In this document: positions 23,517-34,517 of the stretch, in pieces
Position numbering within the stretch: the stretch's first letter is position 1
How the letters are laid out: every line of letters begins with the position of its first letter
Source of the DNA: Theocolax elegans
Lineage: Eukaryota > Arthropoda > Insecta > Hymenoptera > Cerocephalidae
Length of the DNA: 64,000 nt
Direction of reading: 5' to 3'
Assembly: GCA_026168455.1 (NCBI GenBank)
Contig: CM047431.1
Span: forward strand, 14,868,183 to 14,932,182
The notes under the pieces: model-generated
Seen by the model: the letters and a program-made list of their open reading frames with translations, nothing else
Databases searched by the model: none
What the model was told of the DNA's origin: nothing
Made by a program: the position numbers and the translations under genes

Positions 23517-23978
23517 TCACGCTGCATAATTTTTAGTCCACCCTAATAGATGATATGAATAAGTTATATCTCTCTGGAAACCGTCTTTATGAAGCGAGGG
23601 GCAGTGAACATCGTCGAGATTAATAATGTATTTAAAATAAGGTTTTAACGACCGTTTCTTTTCCAATCCTTTTACATATATCATCGGTTCTATGACTTCG
23701 TTTTCATTCTCCTTATGAGTAAGTTTAAAGGGAAGTTGTGGAAATTCATGGTAATTTGTTTCACCATCCTTCCATACAAGTCCATGCAAATTTTTCTCTA
23801 GCCAAAGATTTTCCGTTTTGTAAGGAATTGTTAAATTGACCCTAGAATGAGGTGGTTTAATTGTGTATACACTTGGTACTATGATAGCTTCACTAACGTC
23901 AATGACTGCCACTTTCTTCCAAATATTTTCACATCCACTCTTAAACCATTGCAAATCAATAATCAATAATAAATTCCA
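23517..23978 (-). CDS. unrecognised 149-codon ORF
   Basis: A stop-free reading frame of about 150 codons in an AT-rich region where most frames close quickly. The product contains IPYKTENLWLEKNLHGLVWK and YFKYIINLDDVHCPSLHKDG. Its ordinary amino-acid mix suggests past selection rather than chance. The first in-frame codons give WNLLLIIDLQWF after a stop at 23979-23981; there is no convincing ATG, so this may be an internal exon or a fragment of a larger gene, perhaps of a mobile element. I do not recognise the family. It abuts the 22.98-23.45 kb foldback. Confidence 0.45.
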   Translation of the reverse strand, partial: WNLLLIIDLQWFKSGCENIWKKVAVIDVSEAIIVPSVYTIKPPHSRVNLTIPYKTENLWLEKNLHGLVWKDGETNYHEFPQLPFKLTHKENENEVIEPMIYVKGLEKKRSLKPYFKYIINLDDVHCPSLHKDGFQRDITYSYHLLGWTKNYAA

Positions 23979-23999
23979 TTATTTTTTATTTAAAAAGAA

Positions 24000-24959
24000 A
24001 AAATGAATATAAATTATAAAGTTAAAAAACTGTATTGTATTAAAAACTAAAGTACAGTGTTAGCGTCCAAATTTATAGGGCTGAAATCTCAATTCCCTAG
24101 AATAAAAAAGTTATATTGATGAATAAAAAACTGCATGCGCACGCAAGTTTCTCAGTGATTCGCAGTATAGCTACCCCACTACTATAAGAAAATTAAATTC
24201 AAATCATATAGTGATTCGCTTCTTACCTTGCTTTGCATATGTTAACGTACAACATAAACATTTTTCAATTCGTTCAAGCAGTCCCCACTTATCTAAAAAG
24301 TGGACACGCTTTCTGTTGAGTGATCACCACCACCGACTATTTAAATTTTGCGTATTACTATTGGTAGCCTTTCTACCGCGAGTTATGCGCGAACTCCCCG
24401 CCGCTTGCATGCCCGTACTCCTCGCGACTTCTCAACTCCCCTCTGTCAAGCACCTGATTCCCCTTCTTTACAACTGCGTTCTATAAATTGCGATACATTC
24501 TGGCGGTGGATCTCTTTAAACATCATCCCGAGGCACCTGTTGTCGATGGAAGACACTTCGATTTAAAAACAACAGCAACGCAGTCTATCACTCACGTAAG
24601 CAACCAGCGTCAAGCGGAAAAGAAAGAGAAGGAGAAGGAGAAGGCTGATTGAATATCCAGTAAGTGAGTCATGTGTTTCTCTCTCTCTCTCTCTCTCGTA
24701 TACACGTATACACATATCTACACGTTCGCTTTCTTTAGTATATTAGGAGTCATCTATCGTTCTTTCTCGAGACTGGACTGGACTGAACACAACTGCTCAA
24801 TTTTGATACATCAAGCGTTATCTCTTACTGGTGTTACACGCTACAGCATTCGGTATCAATTGGTAAGAAATTAAAAATTTCTTTTACAACTAAATTTGCA
24901 TGCAAAATTACATCTTTTCCTTTAATTATTTGGTGAAAATATGCGATAATGTATTGACC
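24000..24959. other. intergenic stretch, no gene supported
   Basis: About 950 bases with a short (CT)n near 24680 and a GAGAAGGAGAAGGAGAAGG tract near 24630. The overlapping short ORFs show no recognisable domain. Confidence 0.4.
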
Positions 24960-24963
24960 TTAA

Positions 24964-25316
24964 GGGCAGTCCGTACTCATAGCTTCACAAATCCACCACC
25001 CGAATTTCGCGAGCAAAAGTGGCGCTGCCGTCAGATAAGCTGAGTTCATATTCGACAATACCTATGAACATTTATAGGAAATAGAGTTTCTACCACACAA
25101 AATCAGAGTTGAACGCCATAGCTATTAATGTAATGATTAATTACATATTGCTTAGCTGATCGAAAAGTCAGTATTTTTGACGAATAGTGAGAAGTACGAA
25201 TCAATTCTGAGAACACATTGTTGTCGAATATGAACTCAGTCTATCTGACGGCAGCGCCACTTCTGCTCGCAAATTTTCGGGGGGTGATTTATTCAACTAT
25301 ACTCTACGAACTCCCC
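24964..25316. mobile_element. 353-bp palindromic MITE in TTAA
   Basis: Flanked by TTAA on both sides (24960-24963 and 25317-25320). The ends GGGCAGTCCGTACTCATAG and CTATACTCTACGAACTCCCC are inverted. Perfect inner arms run from GTGGCGCTGCCGTCAGATA (about 25019) to its reverse TATCTGACGGCAGCGCCAC (about 25231). The TTAA target indicates piggyBac-type mobilisation. No ORF. Confidence 0.78.
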
Positions 25317-25320
25317 TTAA

Positions 25321-25980
25321 TGTATAAGCTAATAAATAATTTAGTTCCCTAAACAACGTTGCCTGAAAATTAGTTCTAAGTATTAAGATATTAATTTATA
25401 AGATACTATTTAAAAATTGTTTGTAATTTATAATGTGGTTTAAGCAATATAAAAATATGTATAAATTTCACATATATTTATTAAAATATATAACCCCATT
25501 ATAGAGCAAATTTTTCGTTCAACGCAAATTTTTTCTTTTGAATGGTTCTGTTGATCTATGCATAGATCACTTCTCACTCTCTAATGTTTATACTCCACCA
25601 TCGATCCTATAATATTTATAAACAAGTATCGAAAAGAATTTGGGATTATAGATTTTTACGTCAGTCGATCAAAAAATGAGTTTGATAAAAAGATCAACTA
25701 GGACTACAACAACGGTAGTTGTAGATAGCCGGTATACGGTACAAAATGCAGTAATGAATATTGTAATATTGATCATAGTAGGTACCATTTTATAAAAGAA
25801 TTTAGAAAGCAGCAGCCACCATAACAACAGAAACAACAACATGAACAGCAACAACTTAAACAACAACAACTGCTTGAACAACAACAACAACTTGAACAAC
25901 AACAGCATCAGCAGTAGCAAGTAAGTTTTACTAATTTTACACACACGCATACACACACATACACACACACCCGTGCCGGG
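25321..25980. repeat. AT-rich spacer with CAA/CAG-rich tract
   Basis: AT-rich sequence, then a low-complexity CAACAACAA/CAGCAGC tract (about 25807-25920), then a short (CA)n. Frames through the tract meet stops, so a polyglutamine exon is not supported. Confidence 0.6.
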
Positions 25981-26019
25981 TTAGCTGGTTGGATCGGGGA
26001 ATAATCTTTCCAGATATGG

Positions 26020-26759
26020 ATGGTACCGAAAAAATCAAATGTTGGGGGACCAAAATCAGATAGGGGAAGGCACCCCGAAATTAAATCAATTGTGGATAGT
26101 GAGGTTAAAACAACACTAACCCAAGCGGGCACGGTAGGCTTGTCAAATCCAGCCACTGATTCAGATTGGGTGAAAGCCCCGGTGGTCAGTATTGGTCCCA
26201 GTTTTTGGGGGGACCAAACTCACATCGTTAAAACGGTAAGTGCTGCGGAGGTTGGTAACTGAGTCGACTTGCTGTCGACTGGGATGTCGAGTCAAGCTGA
26301 CAGAGCTTTCATTCGTCTGCGTGAAAAAATAGACACCTTGGTGGAGTACGTTCTTAATAAGAACTACATCCACAAATATCTAAAGAGTATGGCGAGAGCA
26401 ACAAGCAGGGCCCTTAATGAATATGCGCGGGTGAGCAGTGCTCTATGCTCGACAGAGCCGAAAATGATAATGGTAGATGCGCGTAACGATGGAATATGCC
26501 AAACGTCGCCCATCTTCTGCATTGAAGAGCGTCAAAGGAGGCTGGTAGAGAGGATAGGTTGGGTCAACTGCAGGGTACAGCTCCGCGAGGCGGTCTCGCG
26601 TTGTTACCGATGCCACCCGCTCGATCACTTCGCAAAGGGTTGCGAAAGCGCAGTCGACCAATCATCGCAGTGTTTCCGGTGCGACCAAGAGGGCTACAAA
26701 GCAGTGGATTGAGCGTCGGATAAGAACATAGCCACGCCTAGGATTGAAGCATCTATCAG
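26020..26759 (+). pseudogene. R1-like LINE ORF1 (gag-like)
   Basis: Nucleic-acid-binding ORF1 of a non-LTR retrotransposon. The C-terminal part carries the CCHC zinc knuckle CYRCHPLDHFAKGC, then CFRCDQEGYKAVD, where the second knuckle has lost its His and last Cys. Two ORFs (26020-26262 and 26269-26712) are separated by stops. The zinc knuckles and the following ORF2 match the R1/I-type layout. Decayed and non-functional. Confidence 0.75.
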
Positions 26760-26764
26760 AAATG

Positions 26765-27560
26765 GTTAGGGTGCTACAAAAAATACAAAATCAACCTAAA
26801 CTACTGTGCTGTGGCCCAGGATCTAATGCCACAGTTGGTCAATGAAGAGCAGGCTGACATTGTTATCGTCAGTGAGAAGTACAGGGATCCCATAGAATCG
26901 AATTGGGTGAGTGATGCCACTGGCATCTATCCGGAAAAATGGATCTCACGTGCTCCCAAATTTTACCTGGATAGAGGTAGCGGATATGCGAATATACAGT
27001 TGCTACCTCTCACACAGTGACAACATCGTCGACTTTTTAGGATCCCTTGATGCCATCGTCACCAGAGCGAGGTCCACTCGATCGCCAATAGTCATTGGAC
27101 GGGATTTTAATGCTTGGGCGACAGAGTGGGACAGTACGAAAACCAACACTCGTGGTCGTACACTTTTCGAGGCCTTTGCGACATTGGAGTTGGACATTGC
27201 TAACACCGCTCTATAATATATCTAACCTTCATCGATTCCAGATTGATGAAGGGAGGGTATACCTAGAAAGTTAGTGATCGTTACAAGGGGGCCGACCATC
27301 AAACATTCGTGTACCAGCTCCAAAGGACGACTAACAGGACATCAGGTCGGAATAAAAGCTTCCAATATAAGAGATGGCTACCGTCTACCTTTGACCGGGA
27401 AATGTTCCTCTGCTCCATAGCAGAAGCTGCTGTCAAATGAGCACCGGAAGAACGAACCGAGAAACTCACACGTGCCATAATAGCGGCTTTCGATGTCTCT
27501 ATAGCCGGGAAATCCATCCCCCATGGCCATCCACCTGTTTACTGGTGGAATCGAAAATGA
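26765..27560 (+). pseudogene. R1-like LINE ORF2: endonuclease and linker
   Basis: APE-type endonuclease remnant. Visible are an INLNYCAVAQDLM-like start across a frameshift, SEKYRDP (normally a catalytic-E EPY motif), and the IVIGRDFNAWATEWDS motif, which corresponds to the catalytic D/N block and is strongly R1-like. The linker ends at VYWWNRK near 27550, the point where an R1 reverse transcriptase would start. The sequence stops against a (TA)n tract and the RT is missing. Several frameshifts and stops. Confidence 0.75.
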
Positions 27561-27582
27561 CATTAACATATATATATATATA

Positions 27583-27770
27583 ATTTTAATTTTCGGGGTT
27601 TATGGCGCCCATGACAGAGAGGGAAGATACGTGCTTTAGTTCGAGGAAGAGAGACCTTCGGGTTATGACGCCAGGGCTCCATAACTCGTCCACCCCCAAC
27701 CAGTGGTGGGAAGCAGACAGAAGATCCAAATTTAACATGTCGGGCGTCATAAACCCCTATTGGGAAGTTT
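27583..27770. mobile_element. small MITE-like inverted repeat between TA tracts
   Basis: CGGGGTTTATGGCGCCC (about 27594) is answered by GGGCGTCATAAACCCC (about 27737). The segment is flanked by (TA)n on both sides and has no ORF of its own. It separates the R1-like fragment from a block starting GGGGGGCGAAGCCCC (about 27793), which may be the end of another element. Confidence 0.5.
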
Positions 27771-27834
27771 ATATATATATATATATATATAGTAGGGGGG
27801 CGAAGCCCCAGGTGTTAGCTGCTTCACGCGCCAA

Positions 27835-29136
27835 CCCCCTATTTTTAATTTCGAAAAAGTTTTTTCGTAATAAATTTATTTTAAATAATGTTTTAAATTG
27901 TATTACTTTTTCACTACCATGGACACCTTAGAAATTAAACCGATTCACACAACACCTTGGAGGTACTGTTATAATGCATTGGGTTTTAAACCAAAAATTT
28001 AATTTTTTTTTAAATATGATTATAATTTATAAATAAAAGTTTTTATCAAAATTTAGTATAATGAAATCAGAATAATAATAATAAAAAAAATAAAGACATT
28101 AAATGTTAACTGTAAATTTTAAACTATATGAATTCCTATAAAGCTTAAATTTATATTTTAATAATTATAAATGTTAATGAAAAATTAACTTACCAAAAAT
28201 AGTAAAGTGCATATACTTACTAAATTGTAGTATTTAGTAACTACTTATGAAAATTTTAGAATATTTTAAACGGATCTAAATAGAACTTCACCTCCTAAAA
28301 TTAATTTATTTAATGACGAAGGATCATCGCCAAAAGTTCTATGGCATTAATATTTTGTACTTTTAGAGTAATAAAACTTTCTTCTTAAATAAATAAATGT
28401 TTTTATTAATTTTTATTAATTTTATAGAACTATTTATATAATTTTAGTGGCATATAAATAAAAACCTGTTTCTTCCATTTCTCCCGAAATTCGTAATTTG
28501 TACCCTCTTTCAAAATTTACGTTTTAATCCATAATTATATCCAATTTATTTTTCCCTTTAGTTACAAACCCCATATATTTATTTTAATTATTATAAACAA
28601 AGGCATTCCTTAAATAACCTTTTGTTTCTAATAAATACATACTTGTTTATTTAAAATATTGTTTTATATAAATATACGTAATCTACTCACTTATATATCC
28701 ATACAATTTTTAAATTTTGATTTAAATAATATTTAAATTAAATGCTACTAAATTAATAATTTTCGAAAAACTTTTCAAATGTAATTCGTATTTTATATTG
28801 CCAATGTTAAATTTTGAATTTTCTTTTGCCATTACTGTTTATAATAGAATTATCTTAAAAATGCAATAATTAATGTATTTAATTTTTAACTTATTGTATA
28901 TTTCACATATAGATATTTGGAAAAGTGTATGTTATACTTGATTAATATTTATTTTATCTTCGAAAAATTGTGCATTTTTTTTTAAAAACATTACATTAAA
29001 TTTTAGGTCCGTTTTTATTTTATGAGTCTTATCAAGAATAAGTAAACTAATACACATTCTTTCAAGTTATATTCACAGCTTTTTTTTTGCGCACGGAAAA
29101 AATACATATATTATCTATTCTTGAAAAAACAAATTT

Positions 29137-29140
<4 letters not shown>
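27835..29140. other. AT-rich stretch, no feature seen
   Basis: About 1.3 kb of very AT-rich sequence without recognisable genes or repeats. Confidence 0.5.

Positions 29141-29196
<56 letters not shown>
29141..29196. repeat. (TA)n microsatellite
   Basis: Pure TA repeat of about 50 bases ending at the terminus GGGATATTTCATGTCAAGTGG of the neighbouring half-element. Confidence 0.95.
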
Positions 29197-29197
<1 letters not shown>

Positions 29198-29420
29198 GAT
29201 ATTTCATGTCAAGTGGTACGATGAAAATTTTAAATCGCTCCAAAATTTGAGAACTGGCTGAAAATATCTTCCAGAAGATAGAAAAAAAATTTTAAGTGTT
29301 AAAAATAATTTGCCTAAGAGTTATTCCACCATGATAAATGGAAATTTTTCAATTTTTTAGAAAAATTACTATATTTAAAGCCATTAATCTCAATATCTAT
29401 TGATTTTTTGGAAAAAACAT
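29197..29420. repeat. half-element of the ATTTCAYGTSAAGT family
   Basis: Starts GGGATATTTCATGTCAAGTGG and continues with AAAATTTTAAA, AATATCTTCCAG and AAGAGTTATTCC, in the same order as the left arm at 16113. The opposite end is not seen. The ORF at 29400-29639 just downstream is unrecognised. Confidence 0.55.
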
Positions 29421-29702
29421 AATAAACAACTTTTGTTCAAAATAATATTTAGAACTTATCGACCTGGGTTACAATTGTTAATTTTAAATTCTCGAAGAGA
29501 TAGAACGCCCAGAAATATTGAATATCAAAAAGGCGACCACGCCACAATCGATTTCGATCTAACACCGTTTAAAAGATCACATTTTTCGACAGCTTTCGAA
29601 TGGCGGTGGTTAGCTTATTGGCCAAGACCGCTGTTGTAAGTTATGCCTTATAAACATCATAAAATCACTAATTTTCATCTAATTTAGGGCATAACACATA
29701 CA

Positions 29703-29704
29703 CA

Positions 29705-29773
<69 letters not shown>

Positions 29774-29800
29774 GCACGCTCGCGCAAACACACACACACA
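29703..29800. repeat. (CA)n microsatellite
   Basis: Long CA repeat with CG-containing interruptions. Confidence 0.95.
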
Positions 29801-29833
29801 CTTTTATATATATATAACATATATATGACATAT

Positions 29834-30272
29834 TGAGAGCCGCGGTGGTTCATGGGTAGAGCTCCCGACTCTCACACCGAGGGTCGTGGGATCGATCCCA
29901 GACGTGTACATCTGAAAATTTTTTCATATGCATTTTTCGAACACCGCGACTCAGTGGCTCGGCGTGTCACTATAATGTGACGCCAGTTCAGGTGCGCCTG
30001 CGTTTCGTGCACTTATCAGTGCATGAGAGGCACGGGCATCTGAACTATAGGGAACGTTAGGGACGCGAAGATGTAAAGAGGATCGCGGTGGTTCCATCGG
30101 GAGGACAGGAAACTGTAATTATTAGACTAATTACAGTGACCGATGATATCTTCCGATGGACACAAGCACCACTGTTTCAACTATATGTGCTTTGTTTACA
30201 GACATACCGTTCACCTCCGTCGCTGATTAGCCGTGGCAGCATAAATAGAGCGACGTTAAATAACAAAAAAAA
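29834..30272 (+). mobile_element. tRNA-derived SINE, copy 2, with target-site duplication
   Basis: Same element as at 18567: tRNA-like head, ~350-bp body, GCGACGTTAAATAACA tail and oligo(A). The B box reads GATCGATCCC (one change from the consensus GTTCGA). A 15-bp target-site duplication ATATATATGACATAT is present at 29819-29833 and 30273-30287, proving retrotransposition by the LINE route. The partner LINE is not identified. Confidence 0.9.
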
Positions 30273-30331
30273 ATATATATGACATATATATATTACAGAT
30301 ATATATAAAACATATATATATATATATATAT

Positions 30332-30622
30332 ATGTTGAATTCTGAATTCTTAGACACGGCGACGGCGGCAGCGAAATATTTATATATATATATACGAGAG
30401 AATGGAAATAAAGTTTTTGTGGGTCATCAGTGCTGTAGAGCATATGACCTTATTAATGTTGCGCTTTGTTTAAAATGTGCAAGATATGGTCATAGTACAA
30501 CGAAGTGCAGAAATAATACAGTCTGCATGAAGTGCTCTGAATACCATAATGTAAATAAGTACAAAAATACTAAAATAGAATGCGTTAACTGTATATATAA
30601 CAATAAAAATACAGAACTAATC
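30332..30622 (+). pseudogene. LINE ORF1 (gag-like) 5' piece, CCHC knuckles
   Basis: A frame with a zinc knuckle CLKCARYGHSTTKC followed by CMKCSEYHN and ECVNCIYNN, the usual C-terminal layout of ORF1 in CR1/Jockey-type LINEs. The N-terminal part is lost in a (TA)n tract. The reading frame is cut at 30622 by the 1.49-kb foldback; its continuation lies at 32119-32390. Confidence 0.75.
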
Positions 30623-32109
30623 GGGTCTATTAAACTTGACTGGTCATTTGAGCAGAATCGCAAAAAAAACTGACAGGAATTTTTAACTACTTTTTTACTA
30701 ATTTACTACCAATTCTAATAATTTTTAACCACTGCCGAATTCATTTTAACACCTAGTTAGGCCAGCTTAATACTTAAGCTAGCCTCACCCTTTTATAACT
30801 CCGGATGCAATAGGGCTAGAAAAACCTGCTGGAGCTTAAAATTTTTAACTCTTCAAGTACTTGAACATAGGCTACCACCGATTTCATTATTATGAAAAAT
30901 TAACCCCTTTTTAACCAATGAAAAAATCAAAATAGCCGTAATAATCGAGTTATGACATAAATTCGACATTTTCTCATTGGTTACGATAAAATAACTTGAA
31001 ATATAATTTAATACCATCGCAGAATATTTTCAACCCTTAGTATCCCTTAATTACCCTTGGTCTTTGCCAGGTTAATACTTAAGTTAACGTCACTGTTTTA
31101 TAACATGTTTAATAACCCAATAACCCAATAATCCAATAACCAATGAGAAAATGTCGAATTTATGTCATAACTTGCGTTTTACGGCTATTTTGATTTTTTC
31201 ATTGGTTAAAAAGGGGTTAATTTTTCATAATAATGAAATCGGTGGTAGCGTATGTTCAAGTACTTGAAGAGTTAAAAATTTTAAGCTCCAGCAGATTTTT
31301 CTAGCCCTATTGCAATCGAAGTTATAAAAGAGTGAGGCTACCTTAAGTATTAACCTGGCAAAGACCAAGGGTTAATTAAGGGATACTAAGGGTTGAAAAT
31401 ATTCTGTGATGATATTAAATTGTATTTCTAGCTATTTTATCGTAACCAATGAGAGAATGTAGAATTAATTTTATCTCTTGCTTTTTACGGCTATTTTGAT
31501 TTTTTCATTGGTTAAAAAGGGGTTAATTTTTCATAATAATGAAATCGGTGGTAGCGTATGTTCAAGTACTTGAAGAGTTAAAAATTTTAAGCTCCAGCAG
31601 ATTTTTCTAGCCCTATTGCAATCGAAGTTATAAAAGAGTGAGGCTACCTTAAGTATTAACCTGGCAAAGACCAAGGGTTAATTAAGGGATACTAAGGGTT
31701 GAAAATATTCTGTGATGATATTAAATTGTATTTCTAGCTATTTTATCGTAACCAATGAGAGAATGTAGAATTAATTTTATCTCTTGCTTTTTACGGCTAT
31801 TTCGATTTTTACATTGGTTAACAAGGGGTTAATTTTTTATAATAATGAAATCGGTGGTAGCCTATGTTCAAGTACTTGAAGAGTTAAAAATTTTAAGCTC
31901 CAGCAGGTTTTTCTAGCCCTATTGCATCCGGAGTTATAAAAGGGTGAGGCTAGCTTAAGTATTAAGCTGGCCTAACTAGGTGTTAAAATGAATTCGGCAG
32001 TGGTTAAAAATTATTAGAATTGGTAGTAAATTAGTAAAAAAGTAGTTAAAAATTCCTGTCAGTTTTTTTTGCGTTTCTGCTCAAATGAACAGTCCAGCTT
32101 AATGCGGCC
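30623..32109. mobile_element. 1.49-kb foldback element, 9-bp target-site duplication
   Basis: Flanked by GAACTAATC at 30614-30622 and 32110-32118. The inverted ends (TCATTTGAGCAGAATCGC against GCGTTTCTGCTCAAATGA) extend inward for several hundred bases, sharing CCTAGTTAGGCCAGCTTAAT and CTTCAAGTACTTGAACATA with their reverses. The right half contains a 306-bp tandem repeat: ATTGGTTAAAAAGGGGTTAA at 31201 and 31507, and a variant at 31813. A 9-bp duplication is typical of Mutator-like elements, although no transposase is present. It sits inside a LINE ORF1 and is therefore younger than it. Confidence 0.85.
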
Positions 32110-32118
32110 GAACTAATC

Positions 32119-32390
32119 TACCAACTGATCACTTGCCAACAAATAGACTTAAATATAGTATATCAAAGAAAAAGGTAAAGAAGTATATCGAATCTATGGA
32201 CTACCCAATCGCACCTGTATTACCAACCTGGGATGAAACAAGTGTCTTAAGAGACATATGCAAAATGCAAACAAATACGCTTATATGGGCATATCTCAGA
32301 AGATGGGAAAATTTACAAAAAACAATATGAATTTTTTAAACAACGTGACACAATGATTATAGGTACTGTAATAGGTTCAACAAGTAATTA
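32119..32390 (+). pseudogene. LINE ORF1 3' piece after the foldback insertion
   Basis: Directly follows the right target-site copy. The frame DHLPTNRLKYSISKKKV continues an ORF1-like C-terminus after a one-base frameshift, then IAPVLPTWDETSVL and TLIWAYLRRWENLQ, ending near a TAG at 32388-32390. The last part is not recognised. Assignment to the same LINE as 30332-30622 rests on adjacency after mentally removing the foldback. Confidence 0.5.
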
Positions 32391-32444
32391 GAAATGATGA
32401 ACTATTCGCGTGATTCATTTTTTTATTGCTAAGCGAGTTATAGG

Positions 32445-32655
32445 TGTAACGGGGTACGGATTGAATATAAGGAATAAAAAAATCAACGAAGGTATCGGGG
32501 CGCGAACCCACGATCCCGGGAGCGCGAGGCAGAAGCCTCACCACTGCGCTACCATTCGCAATTATCCCGGCTAGTCGACTTGGTCCTATCGACGAACGTC
32601 GCCGATAATTCAGGGACCTAACCTACGCCGACACTCGAAATCCGTACCCGTTATA
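32445..32655 (-). repeat. TRIM 3' LTR with internal tRNA-like Pol III unit
   Basis: 211 bp. On the minus strand an A box (TAGCGCAGTGGT, 32540-32551), a B box (GGTTCGCGCCC, 32498-32508) and a run of seven T (32476-32482) lie in the order and spacing of a tRNA-type Pol III gene. A GAGGC-TTCT-GCCTC hairpin lies between the boxes. The tRNA fold is degenerate and no clear isotype can be named. Confidence 0.75.
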
Positions 32656-33071
32656 TCCCCCACCCAAACGCGACCTACGCCCTCGGGGAGCCGTTTGATC
32701 ACTTCGATCACCTGGGCTAGAGAGGCGAAGGTTGTCCCTGCTCGACCGGTGTCAAGAAGACCATTTTCTGAGCACCGGGAGCCTCGTTAGGGATAGCCGT
32801 GCGTTTGCACCACCACGCTTGAGATCCCAGAAACTCAAGCTCCCCTACGTCTAGTGCCAACTTTGGAGGTGTACTGCGTATACGTATACACACTGTGGAA
32901 GGGGGAACACAGGCTTTTCTCCTACAGTCGTACCTCCGCACTTTTTGACGTTCTCGCGGGGAAATCCACCGGGACTGTGGTGGTGGGGATGGAAGTTTGT
33001 GACCGACATTGGTCGAGAATCAGCCAGGCGAAGATAAATTTCTTCGTCTCTTCTGGCAAGTGGGTTTTTGA

Positions 33072-33082
33072 GTTGGGCGCCA
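33072..33082 (-). promoter_or_regulatory. primer binding site of the TRIM
   Basis: TGGCGCCCAAC on the minus strand, two bases inside the 5' LTR; complementary to a tRNA 3' end ending in CCA. Confidence 0.7.
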
Positions 33083-33084
33083 TT

Positions 33085-33289
33085 TGTAACGGGATACGGA
33101 TTGAATATAAGGAATAAAAAAATCAACGAAGGTATCGGGGCGCGAACCCACGATCCCGGGAGCGCGAGGCAGAAGCCTCACCACTGCGCTACCATTCGCA
33201 ATTATCCCGGCTAGGCGACTTGGTCCTATCGACGAACGTCGCCGATAATTCAGGGACCTAACCTACGCCGACACTCGAAATCTGTTATA
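33085..33289 (-). repeat. TRIM 5' LTR with internal tRNA-like Pol III unit
   Basis: 205 bp, near-identical to the other LTR but lacking 6 bp near its outer end (ATCTGTTATA against ATCCGTACCCGTTATA). A box 33180-33191, B box 33138-33148 and the T-run are all conserved. High LTR identity points to a recent insertion. Confidence 0.75.
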
Positions 33290-33293
33290 TAGG

Positions 33294-34430
33294 ATAAAAA
33301 CCTGAAAAATTTTTTTTAATAACCATGCACATGGGACCAGGTTTCTTTTATAAGTAATTGATTTTTATAAATATATTTCAAGAAATATATTATACAGTGC
33401 ATTATTTACGCAATAATTTTAACAATTTATATACAATACATAAACAATAAATAATAAAAAATTTAATTTTCTTTTTATTTACAATTTCACGACAGGCTTA
33501 ATTGCTTTTCAGGTACAGTATTAGATTCTGCAATTTGAACTGATCTTTTTTGTATTAATTTTTAGCTGTTTCAGAATTTTCTAACTTTTTATAATTTTTA
33601 CTAATTTTACTTTCAAAAGACCAATTATATTGTGTAAGAGAAAAGTGATTACAAGATTCATAACTTAATTCATTAATTATACAATTTATATATCTATTTG
33701 TGTAAACGTATATTTCTTGAATTTTGAATATTGATTTAACTCAATTAATGTTTATATACGGCTTTAGCGCTTAGTTCTACAATTACTTAAACTGTTTTCT
33801 TTTATTCACACTTGCAACTGAGGCACATTATTATAAAATATTTATGTGCCATAGAAAAAACTGACATTTTTAATCCAACCACGCTTTGATATGTAAGCTT
33901 CACTTTACTGTATTTTTAAAAAAAACGGGTGCACATCATTTTTCTTAGAAACAACTTTTTTATTTTGATAAAAGAAAGATTATCCATTTTGAATTTTTTA
34001 GATTAAAGAAATGCTTAAAAAGTTACATTACTTTTAAGAATAATTTTCATATTTAAAAAAAAAGGGAACGCTAGTTTGCTTAGCTGCCATTTTCGATCTA
34101 GTAAAGGCACACCATTCTAACAAATTTTTTTACAACTAATATGATAAAAAGAAGGTTCTTCTATAATTTCAGATTTATTAATAAAGTGCTGAACCTTTTA
34201 CAATGAAATTAATGGGCAAAATCGACAAGAGTTACAACTAATCTTTAGGATTTTCCTATTCTTAACAGACAAATTTATTAAAATATTGATTTAAATATTC
34301 ATATTAAACTTTTCTAAGAGCTTTTATAAATAGAAACAAACTTTTTTGTTCTGTTAGCACATTAAAATATTTTCTTTTCGAGTAATTAATTAGTATACCT
34401 TATGCGAAACCCGCATATGCCTATATATCA
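33294..34430. other. AT-rich stretch, no feature seen
   Basis: About 1.1 kb between the TRIM and the LINE below; no recognisable gene or repeat. The LINE leader may begin near 34420. Confidence 0.45.
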
Positions 34431-34517
34431 AAGGAAGACAAAACCAACTATAACAGCACGAAGAACAAATAGTCAAATCATCTCAATAAAAACAACGAAA
34501 AAAACAGCTACTTAACA

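Larger units (their letters stand above)
32445..33289 (-). mobile_element. TRIM (terminal-repeat retrotransposon in miniature)
   Basis: A complete 845-bp element: two direct terminal repeats (32445-32655 and 33085-33289) around a 432-bp non-coding middle. Read on the minus strand, the 5' LTR ends CCGTTACA and is followed after AA by TGGCGCCCAAC, a primer binding site of the type used by retroelements. The middle ends with GGGTGGGGG, a polypurine tract, before the 3' LTR, which starts TATAACGG. TAGG is duplicated at the flanks (32441-32444 and 33290-33293). No gag or pol; the short ORFs inside are incidental. TRIMs have been described in ants. It must be moved by the proteins of an autonomous, probably Ty3/gypsy, element. 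Confidence 0.85.

Noticed and set aside
32717..33117. ORFs inside the TRIM as genes
   Set aside because: Short, overlapping on both strands, no domain; TRIM middles are non-coding.
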